A stretch of DNA of 64,000 nt from Parelaphostrongylus tenuis (taxonomy: Eukaryota; Nematoda; Chromadorea; Rhabditida; Metastrongylidae). The first letter of the stretch is position 1. The number at the start of each line of letters is the position of its first letter. The notes beneath the pieces were generated by a model. That model saw nothing but the letters and a program-made list of their open reading frames with translations. It was not told where the DNA came from and searched no databases. Where the stretch lies: contig JAHQIW010004036.1 of NCBI GenBank assembly GCA_019055375.1, forward strand, positions 19,287-83,286, read 5' to 3'. Positions 51,752 to 63,967 of this stretch are shown here, piece after piece. The position numbers and the translations under genes were made by a program.

Positions 51752-52190
51752 AAAAATTCAGGGAGGGACGCTAGAATGGCGCAGAGTAGGCCTTCGTATT
51801 AGAGCGCGATTGATAATTTTGTTGCTCATTGCCCACCCTCTTTATTAAGGTCTATCTATATTGATGTGAAGACATTCACATACGAATTCGAAGACGAAAT
51901 CAAGCTCAGTTAATGAAACACGCACTTTATTCACATAATAACTGTTGCTGATTATGATGAAAATTTGCCATGAAAATTCAGAGAGGAACGTTAGAATGGT
52001 GCAGGGCAGACCTTTGTATTAGAACGCGATTGCTCATTTCAATAAACACTGCGGACATTTTTCTCAAAAAAAAATCTACCTGTAGCAATCTGAAGGCCTT
52101 CAAGTGCTAATTTTAAAGAGAAACCAGGCCCAACTGATGTAATACACATTTTATTAATTTAATAAGCGCTGATGGTTACGGTGAGAAAAT
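51752..52190 (+). repeat. Two-copy tandem repeat, about 220-bp period
   Basis: AAAATTCA, GGGACGCTAGAATGG and TTAGAGCGCGATTG at 51753-51812 return as AAAATTCA, GGAACGTTAGAATGG and TTAGAACGCGATTG at 51973-52032. Both copies end in similar ACTTTATTCACATAATAA or TTTTATTAATTTAATAAG segments. The copies are clearly diverged. Confidence 0.7.
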
Positions 52191-53469
52191 ATCCTTTATA
52201 AAGGCGATTCACTAAGTGGAAGACCATTTTTCTATCCTCTTCAAAATACTACAATATCATCTTTACGTAAAGCAATTCGATTTGCGGATGACCACTGTCC
52301 AAAAGTGAGTATTGGGTAAATAGCAATCAGTTGGTCGATACATCAGTGGAAGGTTCGTAGCTCCATGGCCTGTTCGGACTCACACTGCTCGGACTTTCAA
52401 CGGACCTGCAAAGGGTACTCGTGATGGGTGACATTACAAAGAATGCTTTTTGTGTAAGACATTAGCAGCCGGTGATTATGTGACACATGATAAGTTTCAT
52501 GAGTTGAAGTTAGACATGAAGCAGCCCCCTTAAATCTCTTCGGAACAGGGAACCACATAAGAGTGTAGCGCTTATGAAGGCTTACAGAAATGTGAATCTT
52601 CCATACTGATATCAGACACAACTTATTGAAAAAATGTTTGGTTTTTTGTTAGCTAATTTGGCAGGGAGCACTGGAGGACGGACTTTTCCTATGAAACGAT
52701 ATCATCACCAGTCAGCAACCATTCTGTGAGGAAAAACTCGCTGTCTGAGAAAATTTCATTTAAACGGTGCTCCGTAGAACTGGACTCTACACAGTCAGCA
52801 GGACCAACATGGAAAGTATAATGGCTGAGGACACTTGACTTGGATTAATCTAACCAACTCTAAAAAAGACGATGATGCAGAAACTTTAGCCGACTTATGT
52901 TTCTATTCAAGATCATGTGAGGTTACTTCTGATTATATATTATTCTTAGTTTTCAATCTCTGCGTTCATATCTAATGAGCTTTGTCAGCATTCATTGAAT
53001 TCAGTCTAGTCCCTCGCACTCATCATCAACGAAGTTGCTTAGCTTTCGGAACGCCATTGATATAAGACTCGTTCAGGTTTCCAGCAATCCTAAGGAAGTC
53101 TTGCTAAAGCGTTTCCAATTGGATTGCAGGAAGTGAACTATTCAAGCAGATGTTTTACCAATTTACCGTCTTAGAAGAATGAAAGTTTTGGTTAGCCTGC
53201 TGTGGAGTAGATTTGACACAATCCTTATTGAAATCGTGGGTACACTGTTAAGAACATGTAATAAAAGCAACATTTTTTGTCTAAACGATCCTTAGTTTAG
53301 CAAAGCGTATAAAGGTATCGATGGTGCGAAAATAGGATTAGACCAAACTCTGCTTTATCAACATCTCCTTTTTACATTCATCGTACGCTTTTTATTCCTA
53401 ACTTCTCTGAACAAAAGTTTGAGTACGTTCTCTTATCGTAGCATCGAACCAAACAACACCTATTTCCAT
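52191..53469. other. No gene confidently recognised
   Basis: AT-rich sequence upstream of the Penelope-like remnant. It may hold more eroded RT sequence of that element, but no RT motif could be read. Confidence 0.4.
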
Positions 53470-54418
53470 AATGAAGGCACAAAGTGGATTGGTCACCATT
53501 CTTAAACACTTAAGTTAAGCTCTTGGAAAGTAGCTATACTACAATATGGTATCGTAAACCAAGTAGCAAAAATGTACTAGTCCATCACCTCTCCTCTCAT
53601 CCATCACACATGAAGGAAGCACTCATCAAAAACATGTACCAAATGGCAATCAATGTGTGCAAAGAAGGAGAGAAGAGAAAAGAATCGCTAAATTTGGCAC
53701 CGAATATAGTCATATCTAACGGCTATGACTACGATGTACCAGCCACTAGGGTCATTTCAAATAATAGGGTGAGACCTCCAGCCGAAAACATAAACAAAAG
53801 CCTAGGATCGCTTTCAAGTTGCCCTTTACATCAAACGAAGTTAGTTGCGTTATTGAGGTGTGCCTAAAAGAAGTGATCTTGAAAGTTTGGTAACAGTACT
53901 TGAATTCCCACCTCCCAATCCTACGCCGTCAACTGGTCCACAACGGTCTTTATGATTGGCTGTGTCACTCAGAAATTTATAAAATCTGCACCAACGGGAG
54001 GGAGGGATTGCATGAGTTTCGGTACAATATACAACAACATGTAATGCATGTGGGGAAGAGTATATTGGCAGAACGGGTATACCACTTCATCTGCGCATAA
54101 ATGATCATCTAGATAGGAAAGCTAATGCCGAGAGAGCAAGTCTCTAAGTCTGCATAGGGCTCAAAGCACAACAATAATAATTTTGATGTATATCACGACT
54201 TTGGCTTGGAAATCCAAAACATCAAAGGACAAAATTCTCGAAGCGTACTGGATAAACGCCAAAAGCTCAAAAATGAACTGTATAGATGAGCGCGTCACTG
54301 CAACACGACGCCTGGCAACTGACATGCGCTTAGTTTTCTGGCTTGATCCAAGGCGAGGTGCTTACGCATCGATCGTACTGCCTACACATACAAATATCGA
54401 AAACAGTACGTCCAGGCT
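53470..54418 (+). pseudogene. Penelope-like element, RT tail and GIY-YIG endonuclease remnant
   Basis: From 53470 the reading DWSPFLN, then (53523-53867) TTIWYRKPSSKNVLVHHLSS, HPSHMKEALIKNMYQMA and LAPNIVISNGYD match the C-terminal part of Penelope-like RTs, where the YRKP and HHxSxHP blocks are usual. After frameshifts comes the endonuclease: TCNACGEEYIGRTGIPLHLR at about 54036-54095 carries the cysteines and the YIG half of GIY-YIG, HLDRKANAE follows, and then KILEAYWINAKSSKMN (about 54236-54285) with the catalytic-type glutamate. This RT plus GIY-YIG order is typical of PLEs. The palm and fingers of the RT are missing upstream and stops interrupt the remainder, so it is a 5'-truncated, inactive copy. 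Confidence 0.8.
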
Positions 54419-54446
54419 CTGAAGAAGGCGATGTCGCCTAAATGTC
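54419..54446 (+). ncRNA. Hammerhead-ribozyme-like relic of the PLE
   Basis: Directly after the endonuclease comes CTGAAGA, a perfect 6-bp hairpin (AGGCGA, TG, TCGCCT), then AAATGTC. The hammerhead core is CTGATGA, helix II, GAAA, then helix III. Here one base of the first box differs (A for T) and GAAA reads TAAA. The position matches the known location of hammerhead motifs in Penelope-like elements. With two core changes it is most likely non-catalytic. Confidence 0.5.
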
Positions 54447-57364
54447 AGTCAGCAATCCGTACAGCGATCTATCAACAGCGATCAAAAACGACAACAACAA
54501 TGTGGTCTACCAACCTCGAGCCAGCTAAAAGGCTAAGTTTCCTTATTTGATGACGCAATGTTTTTCTTAAATATTGATTTCCTTCCAGTGCATCTGATCA
54601 TCTTCTATCCTACCACATGTATAGCTGGCCACGTATGATGTACAAAAGATGTTGATTAACGCCAAACACTTAATCTCCTACACTTTATTTCCATCGTTCC
54701 TGTGCTGTTTTACATACGGATGAATGAATCGAGCGCCGGCAGCCACATAACCTTCACCTTGCTATCAAAATTCTGTATTCACAAAAATGAATCACTATTC
54801 AGTCGGTGCAGTTCAGTCAGCACCAATGAAGCATTTATGAGAAAGAGATTCACAGGTGATGTTGCGTCAATCACCCAGTGAACCTTCGGTGTACGCTTGA
54901 GTAAGAAATTACGGTTTGAAATTACAGCATGCGAAAAAACTGCACAGCTAAGCAGGACAAAATTTTAGAGCTTTTTTTTATTTGCTCTTTGAGTCGAGCT
55001 TGGAAACGCACCGGAGTACCGAATTCGTATGGAGATTACAAGGACAGACTGTTCATTATCGATCAAACGTAAGAGATTGTCGCACATTCGTTTTCATCAA
55101 GTGTCATTGCCGATTTTTGAGTGTGTATCTGAGCTTTGAAATAACTAACTGTGGCTTACTGTTGTACCGACTCAATACTACTATCCTCCCACACAAGTCT
55201 AGTAGTACATGTCGACCCTGAGGAGAGAGATGTTTCGGCAAATAGGGAAGCAGGTTAAACCACTTGTCTACTCAGAGGATCTCTAAAGCTTGCGGTACAG
55301 ATAAAGACTTGTGTGAACTTATATCTATTCATAATCACGAAACATAGAAATTCAAAATTTTTGTGGCATAGACTCATAATTCGCCTGACAATTTAGCTCT
55401 TAAGAATTTACTAGCGAGACGATTCCCTGTTGACTGTATTCCGCTGACCAACTGTTTTTCTGAGAAACACTCATCTTTGAAATTTTGGAGCTGTATTAGA
55501 CAGGGATGTAAATAGAGTTGTGAACTAACATTATTATCAGGACGATTTAGACATTCGTCATTTACAATGAGAGACTATCGATTTTCATCTTAGATAGTGC
55601 AGTACATCACAAAAATACCATTAATCAAGAAATCTACCTAGAAGAAGATGTTGTACAGGTGACTAGTACAAAGTTAGATTAAGTTCATTGGCACAATCAT
55701 GGAGAAAGAAAAGTTCACCTTGATAGAAAGCTATGTAGCTTCTAGAAACTCGCTTCAGAAAAATTCTCGTGAGAGCTGTCAATAATTTTTCGGTAATTGA
55801 TGCCTTTGAGGCACTTGGTAATCGATTCTATGATTACGCAGCCACCTGGAATTGCTCAGTCCAGGGGTTTTAAAACAGACGCCTCTTAATAACAAGAACA
55901 GTCCGTATGTATTTCCACACTGCTGTAAAATTGCTCTTTTATCGTCTACTGCACTGTATGCCTGTTTGCTAAACAACGTTTTATAGCGCTGTATAACTTG
56001 AAAAACTTGTTTCACACGGGCTGCGCGCTTGCATTATTATCACGCTTATATTCCGCTGAATGAAAATCTGTTCATGGATTTCTAGTAGTCGCTTGATAGC
56101 ATACATCTCGAGGAATTCGAAAATGTGTTTTTCTACGGAGAGCCTTTTTCAAATCGCTGTAGCTCATAAAGTTTTGCGCTTCATAGACATATATTTTTCG
56201 CAAGGCACACTATTCCCTCAGATTATAAGTAGAAATCGTTAGCGTAAATTCTACGACGCCAGCGTTGTGCTTGTTTTCTGGAAAAAGTCGCATCACTCCA
56301 GATTAGTAAAGCAGAATAAGTTCCACTTGTAGCCGTGGGACTGATGCGTAATCAATGGATAGCGCACGCGAACTTAAATGTGTAGTGCGACTCTTGCTAC
56401 TGAATTTGGAATTTCTCTCCGCTTTCACTGGCAATCTAGATTATACATGTAGCCTTAGCACTCGAGGTTTTTTTTACACGTGCATATGCTTTTCGCACTT
56501 AGGTTTGGGAGTATTACCGGGTTTATTCCGCAGCATGGAAAAAATGAAACGCCGAAGACTCAGAAAAGCTGAAAAAAGTCTCTTCCACAATTGTATTACG
56601 AAAGACTTAGCATTCTCCAATAAATCAATTGAAAATTTTTCAAACAATTATTAAAATCGGCACGATTGCGCGCATTGAGTGAAAAGACACTGTTAATTTT
56701 GCGGCTACAGCGCTAAAAAGAAGCCTTTACCTGGAAATCAAGCACGTTTTTGGATTCTCAAAAGTACTTTGGGTGGAAAACATATTGTACCCTGAATGAT
56801 AAAGGAAGAAAAAGGCGTTTTTGAAAGCAAACATATACAACAGAACCTCGAAAGCTGGGCTTTCGAATGACTACATGACTCTACTACAAAAAAGTTCTTG
56901 TACACCGAAATAGCTCCCTTTACGATTCTCTGTAGGAAAACGAAAGAAGACTTTCATTACATCTATGTCCTATTAATTATACGAATATGACTCCGCCGCT
57001 TAATTATTTTTTGCTTTAGTAATAGAAGAAATAAAAATATGCAAATTCTTTTCTTTTGCTTGAAAGCGCCTTGAAAACTCTTTTCATTCATTTCCTTTTA
57101 CATACAAAATATATCGCGCGGTTGTTTATATAGGACTTTGAAGATGAGAACTTTTTAACTAGAAATATTCAATTTGTGGGAAGCTTTCCTTTCACGTTCA
57201 GTTCAAGCAAAACCATCGCCGATGAAAAGGAAGACTGTTTTTCAACGAATACCAAAAATTGTTAAAATGTTGCTGTTAACTGTGTTCGGGTACTTTCTTA
57301 ACCACGCTCGATATTTCAATATATCTGGTAATTATTCTTGAGTTCTTGAACCAAGATTTCATTT
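54447..57364. other. Nearly 3 kb without a recognised gene
   Basis: The first 100 bp may be the 3' end of the PLE. The rest is AT-rich with short frames only; a 99-codon frame at 56355-56654 has no recognisable motif. Confidence 0.4.
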
Positions 57365-57985
57365 AGACCTTCATGGGCAACTTATGCGTGTCTCGGCTTG
57401 ACAGCTTCGTCAGTTGGGCAGTACCCTTCGTCTCTATCAACTCTCTCGTGTGCCCCTATATCCGCCTATGGAGAGTAGGGGACGACGTATGACTTACACG
57501 TTTTTCATGTGAAATAAATCACTAGAACGGCAGTGTTTCACACTCGACATCTCTTGGCTGATATTTGGGAAACATTACCGTTCGTTCCGAGTGCCTCTGA
57601 AGACCAAGCTCAAAATTTCAATATTACTGAAAATTACTTTTGAACACTTTTACTGAGATCTATAAGCTGCACATAAAAGGCCTCATGACGTTTCGGCTAA
57701 AAAAATTATCAGCGATTTAAGAATTTAGGAGTGGTCTCAAGAAAACACTCGAAATAAACGGCATAATGTTCATAAATACCATCCAAGGGCAATCGAATGT
57801 GAAACACTGTCGTTCTAGTGATTTCTTTCACTTGACAGCACGCGTAAATCGTGCGTTGTTGCCGACTCTATATAGGGGGATGCAGGAGCCCCGAGAGGAT
57901 TGGCTAAAGACGAAAAGTACTGCTGAACTGACGAAGCTGTTAAAGCTGAAACACGTGTATTTAAGTTCATAAGCTGCTCATAAAA
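57365..57985. repeat. Long fold-back repeat, about 300-bp arms
   Basis: The left arm contains GACAGCTTCGTCAGTTGGGC, AAATCACTAGAACGGCAGTG with TTTCACACTCGA, and TTACCGTTCGTTCCGAG. The right arm contains the complements of GACAGCTTCGTCAG-type, AAATCACTAGAACGACAGTG and TTATGCCGTTTATTTCGAG sequence in reverse order. Paired positions sum to about 115340, so the centre is near 57670. A TAAGCTG(C)ACATAAAAG motif also occurs at the outer right end and near the centre. There is no coding content; it is a MITE-like palindrome. Confidence 0.8.
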
Positions 57986-58380
57986 GACTACATGACATGT
58001 TATAATTATCAGATATATTGTTGCTTGTAATGGAAATTATATTTACTCAAACTCTTACATTATAATTTCTTGTATTGATTGAATATGTGAACCTAAAAGA
58101 CGATGGAGTTATATTTGTGCACCTAATATATTGCGATAACAGGTATGAACTCCCAATACGTCGAATCATGGTTCTTTAAAAAAGGCGTTTTACCGATATT
58201 TAGATTGTTCGAAAGGTAATTTGCACAACAGGGTATATAAATATGTAGGTCAGTGAAATAGCGCCGTATCTCAGGCTAGTTTACGTGCTGTAGATATCTA
58301 TTTCTGGAGTTCGAAATAAGCTTGGTTTCTCATTATTTTTGCACATAATATCGAGTATGACTAAGTATAGCACAGAAATG
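57986..58380. other. No gene recognised
   Basis: AT-rich spacer between the fold-back repeat and the SINE. Confidence 0.4.
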
Positions 58381-58636
58381 TTGGGAGCGCCGTGGCTGAG
58401 TGGCTGTGATGCTCATCACGGCGCATGTGGAGCCGAGCTACACCCCCCCCCCCTCTCCCCCCCACCTCCATTTTCTGACGGTCACCAACAACGCCCTATT
58501 GAACGCTTCAGTGAGGCTATTCTCAACATAGCAAGGAGACTCGCTCAACTAATATTCTACGAAGTTCAAGAAGAAGACGAAGAAAGAAGAGTTGAATGCC
58601 AGAAGCACTGAGATCCGCACAGCGAGGAAAAAGCAC
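58381..58636 (+). repeat. tRNA-derived SINE, full-length copy
   Basis: The head carries the A-box-like TGGCTGAGTGGCTGTGATGC and CATCACGGCGCATG, followed by a C-rich stretch (58443-58463), a body with GAGACTCGCTCAACTAATAT and GTTCAAGAAGAAGACG, and the end GAGATCCGCACAGCGAGG. It is the mirror image of 10845-11085. The 90-codon open frame through it is a by-product. Confidence 0.7.
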
Positions 58637-59689
58637 TGTGAAGTCGGATCAGTAAAGTGACAAAAAATATCAAAGAAGTACTCGAATTGACAAGGAAATT
58701 TAAGCATCTTTGTATCTTTTTGCTATCTCCACCATATTTTAGCTTAACGCAAAAAGACATTTGTCTTTTTGTTTGAAGAGTTTTAGTAGTCATTAGACGG
58801 CTTGAATCCTAAAAAATTTAGCAGTATATTTTATGCCCTCACAGTTGTGCTGTAACCGTGAGAATGTAATCACTTTTCATGCTTGAGCAGTTTTCGCTGT
58901 GCGGAGCGTTCTTCTGACTTTCAGTAGCCACCCAACTGCTCAAATTCTAAAGATATTCTAGGGGTCTGATGTTTCGGATGTTTCTCTTTCTGCGGAAGCT
59001 GGGAAGGTCAGCTGGCTTGTATATGCTCAGTCTCTTACTTCAAGAGATGGACTTTCCAAGGCAGTGAGTGTCGAGCGGTGTGGACTACGCCTTCATAGAG
59101 AGCGCCCAATATGAATACATCTTATTATGCTCGAGACCTCTGATCTGAAATGTTTGTCTGAGCATATTCTTTTCCACAATTTAACCACTAGCACATCGGC
59201 AAGTCCGGAAAGAGTTGGTCTAAGAGTAGTGCCTGCATCTGCGTACACCCATGATTTGCAGGGTGTGCAAAGGAGCAAGATCCATCACGAATAGCTGCTA
59301 CAAGTTAATTAGCTCATTTCATATGAGCATTACGTTGCCTTGAACACCTTCCCATCTTTCATCGAAAAGCAGGATTCTGAGCGACAGCACATTTCTTGCA
59401 CACTTATCGATTATCCTCCGCCTTTCGTACTATATTGTTCCTCTTCGCTCATTTTACTACTCAGGAGTCAGCATCTGTGACGAATGCCCTGCTTTCTCGT
59501 GTTATCGGCTTCGTCACCAATCTCCTCACCGTCAATGTTTCTTGAAAGCCGTTGAGCAAGATCCCGTAATAGTTTTATCTGCAGACATATCAGATTTCCT
59601 CAAATAAAATTGATCATTTGATCATACTCTTTCTCATTACTGCAACTAAAAGCTTCATAACTGTCAGTCATATTTTCACCTTTTTTCAG
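58637..59689. other. No gene recognised
   Basis: AT-rich sequence with only short frames between the SINE and the mariner pseudogene. Confidence 0.4.
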
Positions 59690-60640
59690 GTGATATGGAG
59701 GATATTCATGGGAAGTAACTGGACGGACAAGAAGGTTTCTGATGTGTTGATAGAGCTCCGAAAGCAACATGGAGATAGTCACATTGAAGTTATTTGTGGT
59801 GGTGGAAAGAAACGGGGTACAAAACAAGCTTTTACCCCTGACTACAAATGCAGGATGCGAGGAAATTTCTGATAATCTTGCATTTTGTTAGTTTTGTCAT
59901 TTGCATAATGCTTTTAATTAATTTTGCTCGAACTTTTATCAAAAATAAGCTGAAGCTGCGCTGCTACAAAATCGCTCGTGTACACTTTACAGGCAAAAAT
60001 ATGAAAGAGAAACGGTTTAAAGGTCTCGCCGAATGATTGGCTTGATAGCTCATGCTCTTTTGTCGAAGGTGCTTTCACGGACGAAAAGATATTTATGGTT
60101 GAACCACTCCACAGTCACCAGAGTCAACATTAACATCTCAAGGGTCAGCAAAAGTCCGCAGTGGCACAGCCCATGCGCCCGAATTATTTTTCGATCTCTA
60201 TGATAATCTGAGCCGGCATTTGCTCCACCGCATAGTTGCCGTTGGTCTTCATCAATAGAAACGTCGAAATCAACACAACCAGCATTAGCGGCATTTTTTA
60301 AGAAATTTCCTGGAGTCTTAGTCTACGGAACACTATGACGCCGACGATTTTAAACATGAGCAGGACTGGGCTCTTGCGCACTTGGACCTCTCGACGATTG
60401 TTATTTGTTAAAAGGTGTTCTTTTATAAATTTGAGGCTAGGATATCTGGCTGTCAAACTCGTCGAATATCCACCCTCTGGACCATGTTCCATGCTACAGG
60501 AGGTAGTCTCGGCTACTTGCTGCATTAGAGTAGACGCTCTTAAAACGACTTCGAAACGCGCGTGGGACGAAATTACGATGGAAGCGTTTGCGATCATCGC
60601 TGGAATTTTCGCAGGAGACTTCGGAAATGTATAGAACTTG
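59690..60640 (+). pseudogene. Mariner-type transposase M6, nearly full length
   Basis: From 59710 the reading NWTDKKVSDVLIELRKQHGD with a basic GGGKKRGTKQAFTP stretch fits the N-terminal HTH and the GRPR-like linker. Then CYKIARVHFTGKNMKEKRFK (about 59965-60020), GAFTDEKIFMVEP with the first catalytic Asp (about 60070-60105), PLVFINRNVEINTTSISG (about 60238-60290), PPSGPCSMLQEVV (about 60470) and VDALKTTSKRAWDEITMEAF (about 60528-60588) follow in the order of this transposase type. The segment around the second Asp is not readable. Stops and frameshifts are common, so it is inactive. The sequence type differs from M1-M5 and M7. Confidence 0.75.
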
Positions 60641-61229
60641 CAGGAGGCAATTTTGAGAATTTATCAACAACTTCTTTGTTTACTATTATAGTTCTAGTCT
60701 CTTTCTGATAAGCGTAATCAATTATTCAATTCCATGAACTTGTTTGTTAATCCAGTACATTTTAACCGTTGAAATGTCTAAAAAAATATCAAATCTTATC
60801 CCCATAGTTTCGAAACCGCCGAACCGTCAACTCTCAGAATAAATGGCTTTAGAACTTAAACAGAGAAAAAATACGGAATCCAATGTTTTGGTCTAATTAC
60901 CATATTATTAAATTTAACGGCAACATACTTTGTGGATTACAGTCACAGAGACAATAAGACACGAGTAAAACTTTGAACCTGGTGTTTTTCTGTTATGGAC
61001 TTCAATCGCCATCAAACCTTTTGGGGCAGTGCGCACACATATGGCACCACTGAAGCTCTCGCTAGAGAAATATTAAGTTGATACAAAACAAATGGTAATT
61101 TATGTGTGTTCAAACTTGCCGTTACACGTTGGAATAAATTCTCGGGTAAATAAGGTTGTGTTGTAAATCATTTCAGTGCCCGTTTCTCGCTCTTTTATTC
61201 TGAGTTTATTTCAGACCGAGGAAAGGACA
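60641..61229. other. No gene recognised
   Basis: Spacer between mariner pseudogenes M6 and M7, AT-rich, with no notable open frame. Confidence 0.4.
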
Positions 61230-62000
61230 TGCTGGTGCAAAAACACTATTGATTCAAATGGGCCAGTAAGGCAGCAGTGACAGTTTGCATCACCAACGAT
61301 GCATTTTCTCCAGCAATCTGCCAAACATGCGGTGCAGTAAGAATTCAGAAAGCTTCGCAGAGACTGGCCTCTGAGGGTGACTGACGTAGGGGCCGATCAC
61401 GGAAAGTTGGCAACGACCAACAAACTGAGAGTAACTATAGAAGATGATCCACTTCACACTACCGAAATGTTGCAGAAGAACTCAACGTTGACCAATGTAC
61501 TGCTCTTCAATGAAAAGTGAAAATGGTTGGTACAACAGTAACTGAGATTTCATTACTGGCAGGCAGCAGCCAGACGTCGTTCGATGAACGCTTTTATGTT
61601 TAACGAATTGAGCTGCGAAGTTATGCCCCATCCTTCGTATTCGCCGACCTCGCGCCTACCGGCTACTTCTTCTTCATACATCTCGACAACTTCTTGCAGG
61701 AAAAACGCTTACAAAATGAGCAGGATGCAGAAAATGCTTTCCAAGAGTTCGCCGAGTCCGGTGGCATCGATTTCTGTTCTGCACGAGTAAGAAATTTATT
61801 TGTCGTTAACACAGTGGCGCGCTGGTTGTGTACCTTTCCATTCTGTCTGATTAAGATTTGTTCTGGCCTCGTGTAATTGTCTGTTATAAGGCGACAAACG
61901 AAGAATCTTCCCCCTCCGCTGGACAAGAGCTTCCAAAGTTGGATAAGAGTGAATGCGAGTGCTGACTATCACTTCCGATCACTGGAGCACTTTCTGTGCC
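61230..62000 (+). pseudogene. Mariner remnant M7, HTH joined to last third
   Basis: The N-terminal part reads KAAVTVCITNDAFSPAICQT (about 61265-61325), KLRRDWPLRVTDVGADHGKL (about 61350-61410) and LRVTIEDDPLHTTEMLQKNS (second HTH), then LNVDQCTAL. After a short unreadable stretch comes the C-terminal third: SCEVMPHPSYSP, PTGYFFFIHLDNFLQEKRLQ and ENAFQEFAESGGIDFCSARV (about 61610-61790), the region normally holding the last catalytic Asp. The central part with the first two Asp residues is missing. Frameshifts are present. Confidence 0.75.
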
Positions 62001-63967
62001 AGAAGAAGTTCCGGGACACCAGGCATTCGCGTCAAGAACTGAACTTTCTGAATACAAGGATGACGCGTTCTATGAGTAGGGAAATTATTTGTTGAATGAG
62101 AAAGTTGAGCAATTGCTATTGATTTTGACTAATAAATTTTGTGTTAATTACTCTAGTGTCAAAAATTATGGGAAGGCTTGACATTCTGTGCTTTCTTAAG
62201 CTTTGTGAATGTTCAAAAACAGATGTATCACTCACTAAATTCTAACAGTTTAGGTGGAAACGATCTATACTCAAATCGATTATCATTTTTTGAAGGAATA
62301 GTGGCATAAGAAGTGTAAAGGTTAGAGGTGCTCCACAATTCGTGTTGGCCCATGCCGCCACCTCGCTCCCAGTAATCACAAGGGCTTCGGTCTTTGTGGA
62401 ATGGACAATACGCTATCAAACTTGTCTGGGAGGGTGGAACTATCGCATTTATGCACTGGAAAGCCATTCGGAGTCATTGGAAGAGTCACGTATCAATTTA
62501 GTCGTCTCCAACGATCCTTCATGGGCTCAAACGCACTGCTCATCTCTTAAGAATTGATTAAAACCGGAAGATTCATCTTTCACTTCTCTCAGTTCGTTGA
62601 TCGGTGATGTTATTGATTATCACTGAGTGTGAGGTAGATTGATAAGATTAAATTTTCGTTTCTGCTTGACCTGGACACGAGCTTGATACATAAATCTGTC
62701 ACGCTCACAAGGAACTCGAATAGTACGTCGTATCAATAGCACAGTATTAGTGAAAAAAATACATTGGTCAAATGGTTGACATCGTATAGTTACTTATCAT
62801 AATGTTATGTTTGATGTCGAGGGTCGGTAGAGTAAGTGCTGGAGACACCTTTAACACACAGGATATGGCCTTCATTCGAAGCCATATTCTGGACTCACTA
62901 TGTGCCCCATCCGTCGATAGTTGGCGACTTCAACACCAGATTTGTGTGTTATTTTCAAAACTCTGACTTGTAAACTGTGGCAACTGGAAATATTAATTAA
63001 GATGAGCTAACAAAGAAGCTCACAAAAGGAATGAAAGAAACTATCGACCCGCAGAAAAAAATAAAACTGCATTATGATAAAAGTAAGATATCTTATTATT
63101 ATGTAAGATCACTATTATATTATAATCGTACCGCAAACAAAATTTTATGGGGGGTGGGGGAATAGTTTATTGATAGAATGGGGACATAAGAAGGCTTCGC
63201 TGAGTGAGATTGCTTTGTTTAAGCGGTACATCACCTCAGAAGTGTAGATTCACACATACATCGAGCACACACATAATCGGAACGACTGGCTGTTGTTAGC
63301 TGTTGTGAATATCCCGTCTTAAGAGATTACGAATACGTCGAAAATTTAGGTAACGAGTTCCACTTTTTTTTATTTATCTGCTTGGCTAACACTGCAACTC
63401 GCAAAATTTTTATTTAACTTATTTTTTAGTCCATTTATTTTTTCGAGCCGTTAAAGAGGTAATTGAGCCTAAATATCAAAATTTGGTTTGGTCATGGCCA
63501 CTCAAGCAGTCTACGCCGAAGAACAAAAAAAAAAAAGACGACGTTGGCAGAACTTTCCTCGTCGTGCTAAACCACCAAAAACGAATGTTAAGTAGTCTAG
63601 GATACTACTTTTGCAGAATCTACTCAAACCTGTCAACTATTTCCTGAAAGAACACCAATTACAGAATGGGGGAAAATGAACTAGAATTAGTGCAGTATCA
63701 GACTATCAGAGAGCAAAAAATAATCAAAGAGCATAAATTCAAAGGGCTGCAATTCTGTTAATGCACTAATTCAAACGTGGATTACTGTTGTGCTTAAAGA
63801 TATTAGAATCGGTTTTAATGACATTTGACAAGACGACATCAACCCACTTGTGTTGACAGACATTGGACATCGATAATCACTCAGAATTCTTTCTATGTGA
63901 CTGCAACTTGCAGTGGCATGAAGTTATGGTATACCCAATAATAAGGAGTGCTGTGCAAAAATTTTTG
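62001..63967. other. No gene confidently recognised; weak repeat similarity
   Basis: 63230-63440 resembles 29940-30150 (shared TTTATCTGCTTGG/TTTATCTGCTTAG and a flanking GTCxAAAATT block), a diverged repeat. A G-rich run lies at 63150-63164 and an A-rich run at 63525-63536. Other frames are short. Confidence 0.35.

Noticed and set aside
58339..58611. 90-codon plus frame with a proline-rich run
   Set aside because: It lies across the SINE and its C-rich tract, and the other SINE copies do not keep the frame.
60298..60597. 99-codon minus frame
   Set aside because: Antisense shadow of mariner pseudogene M6.
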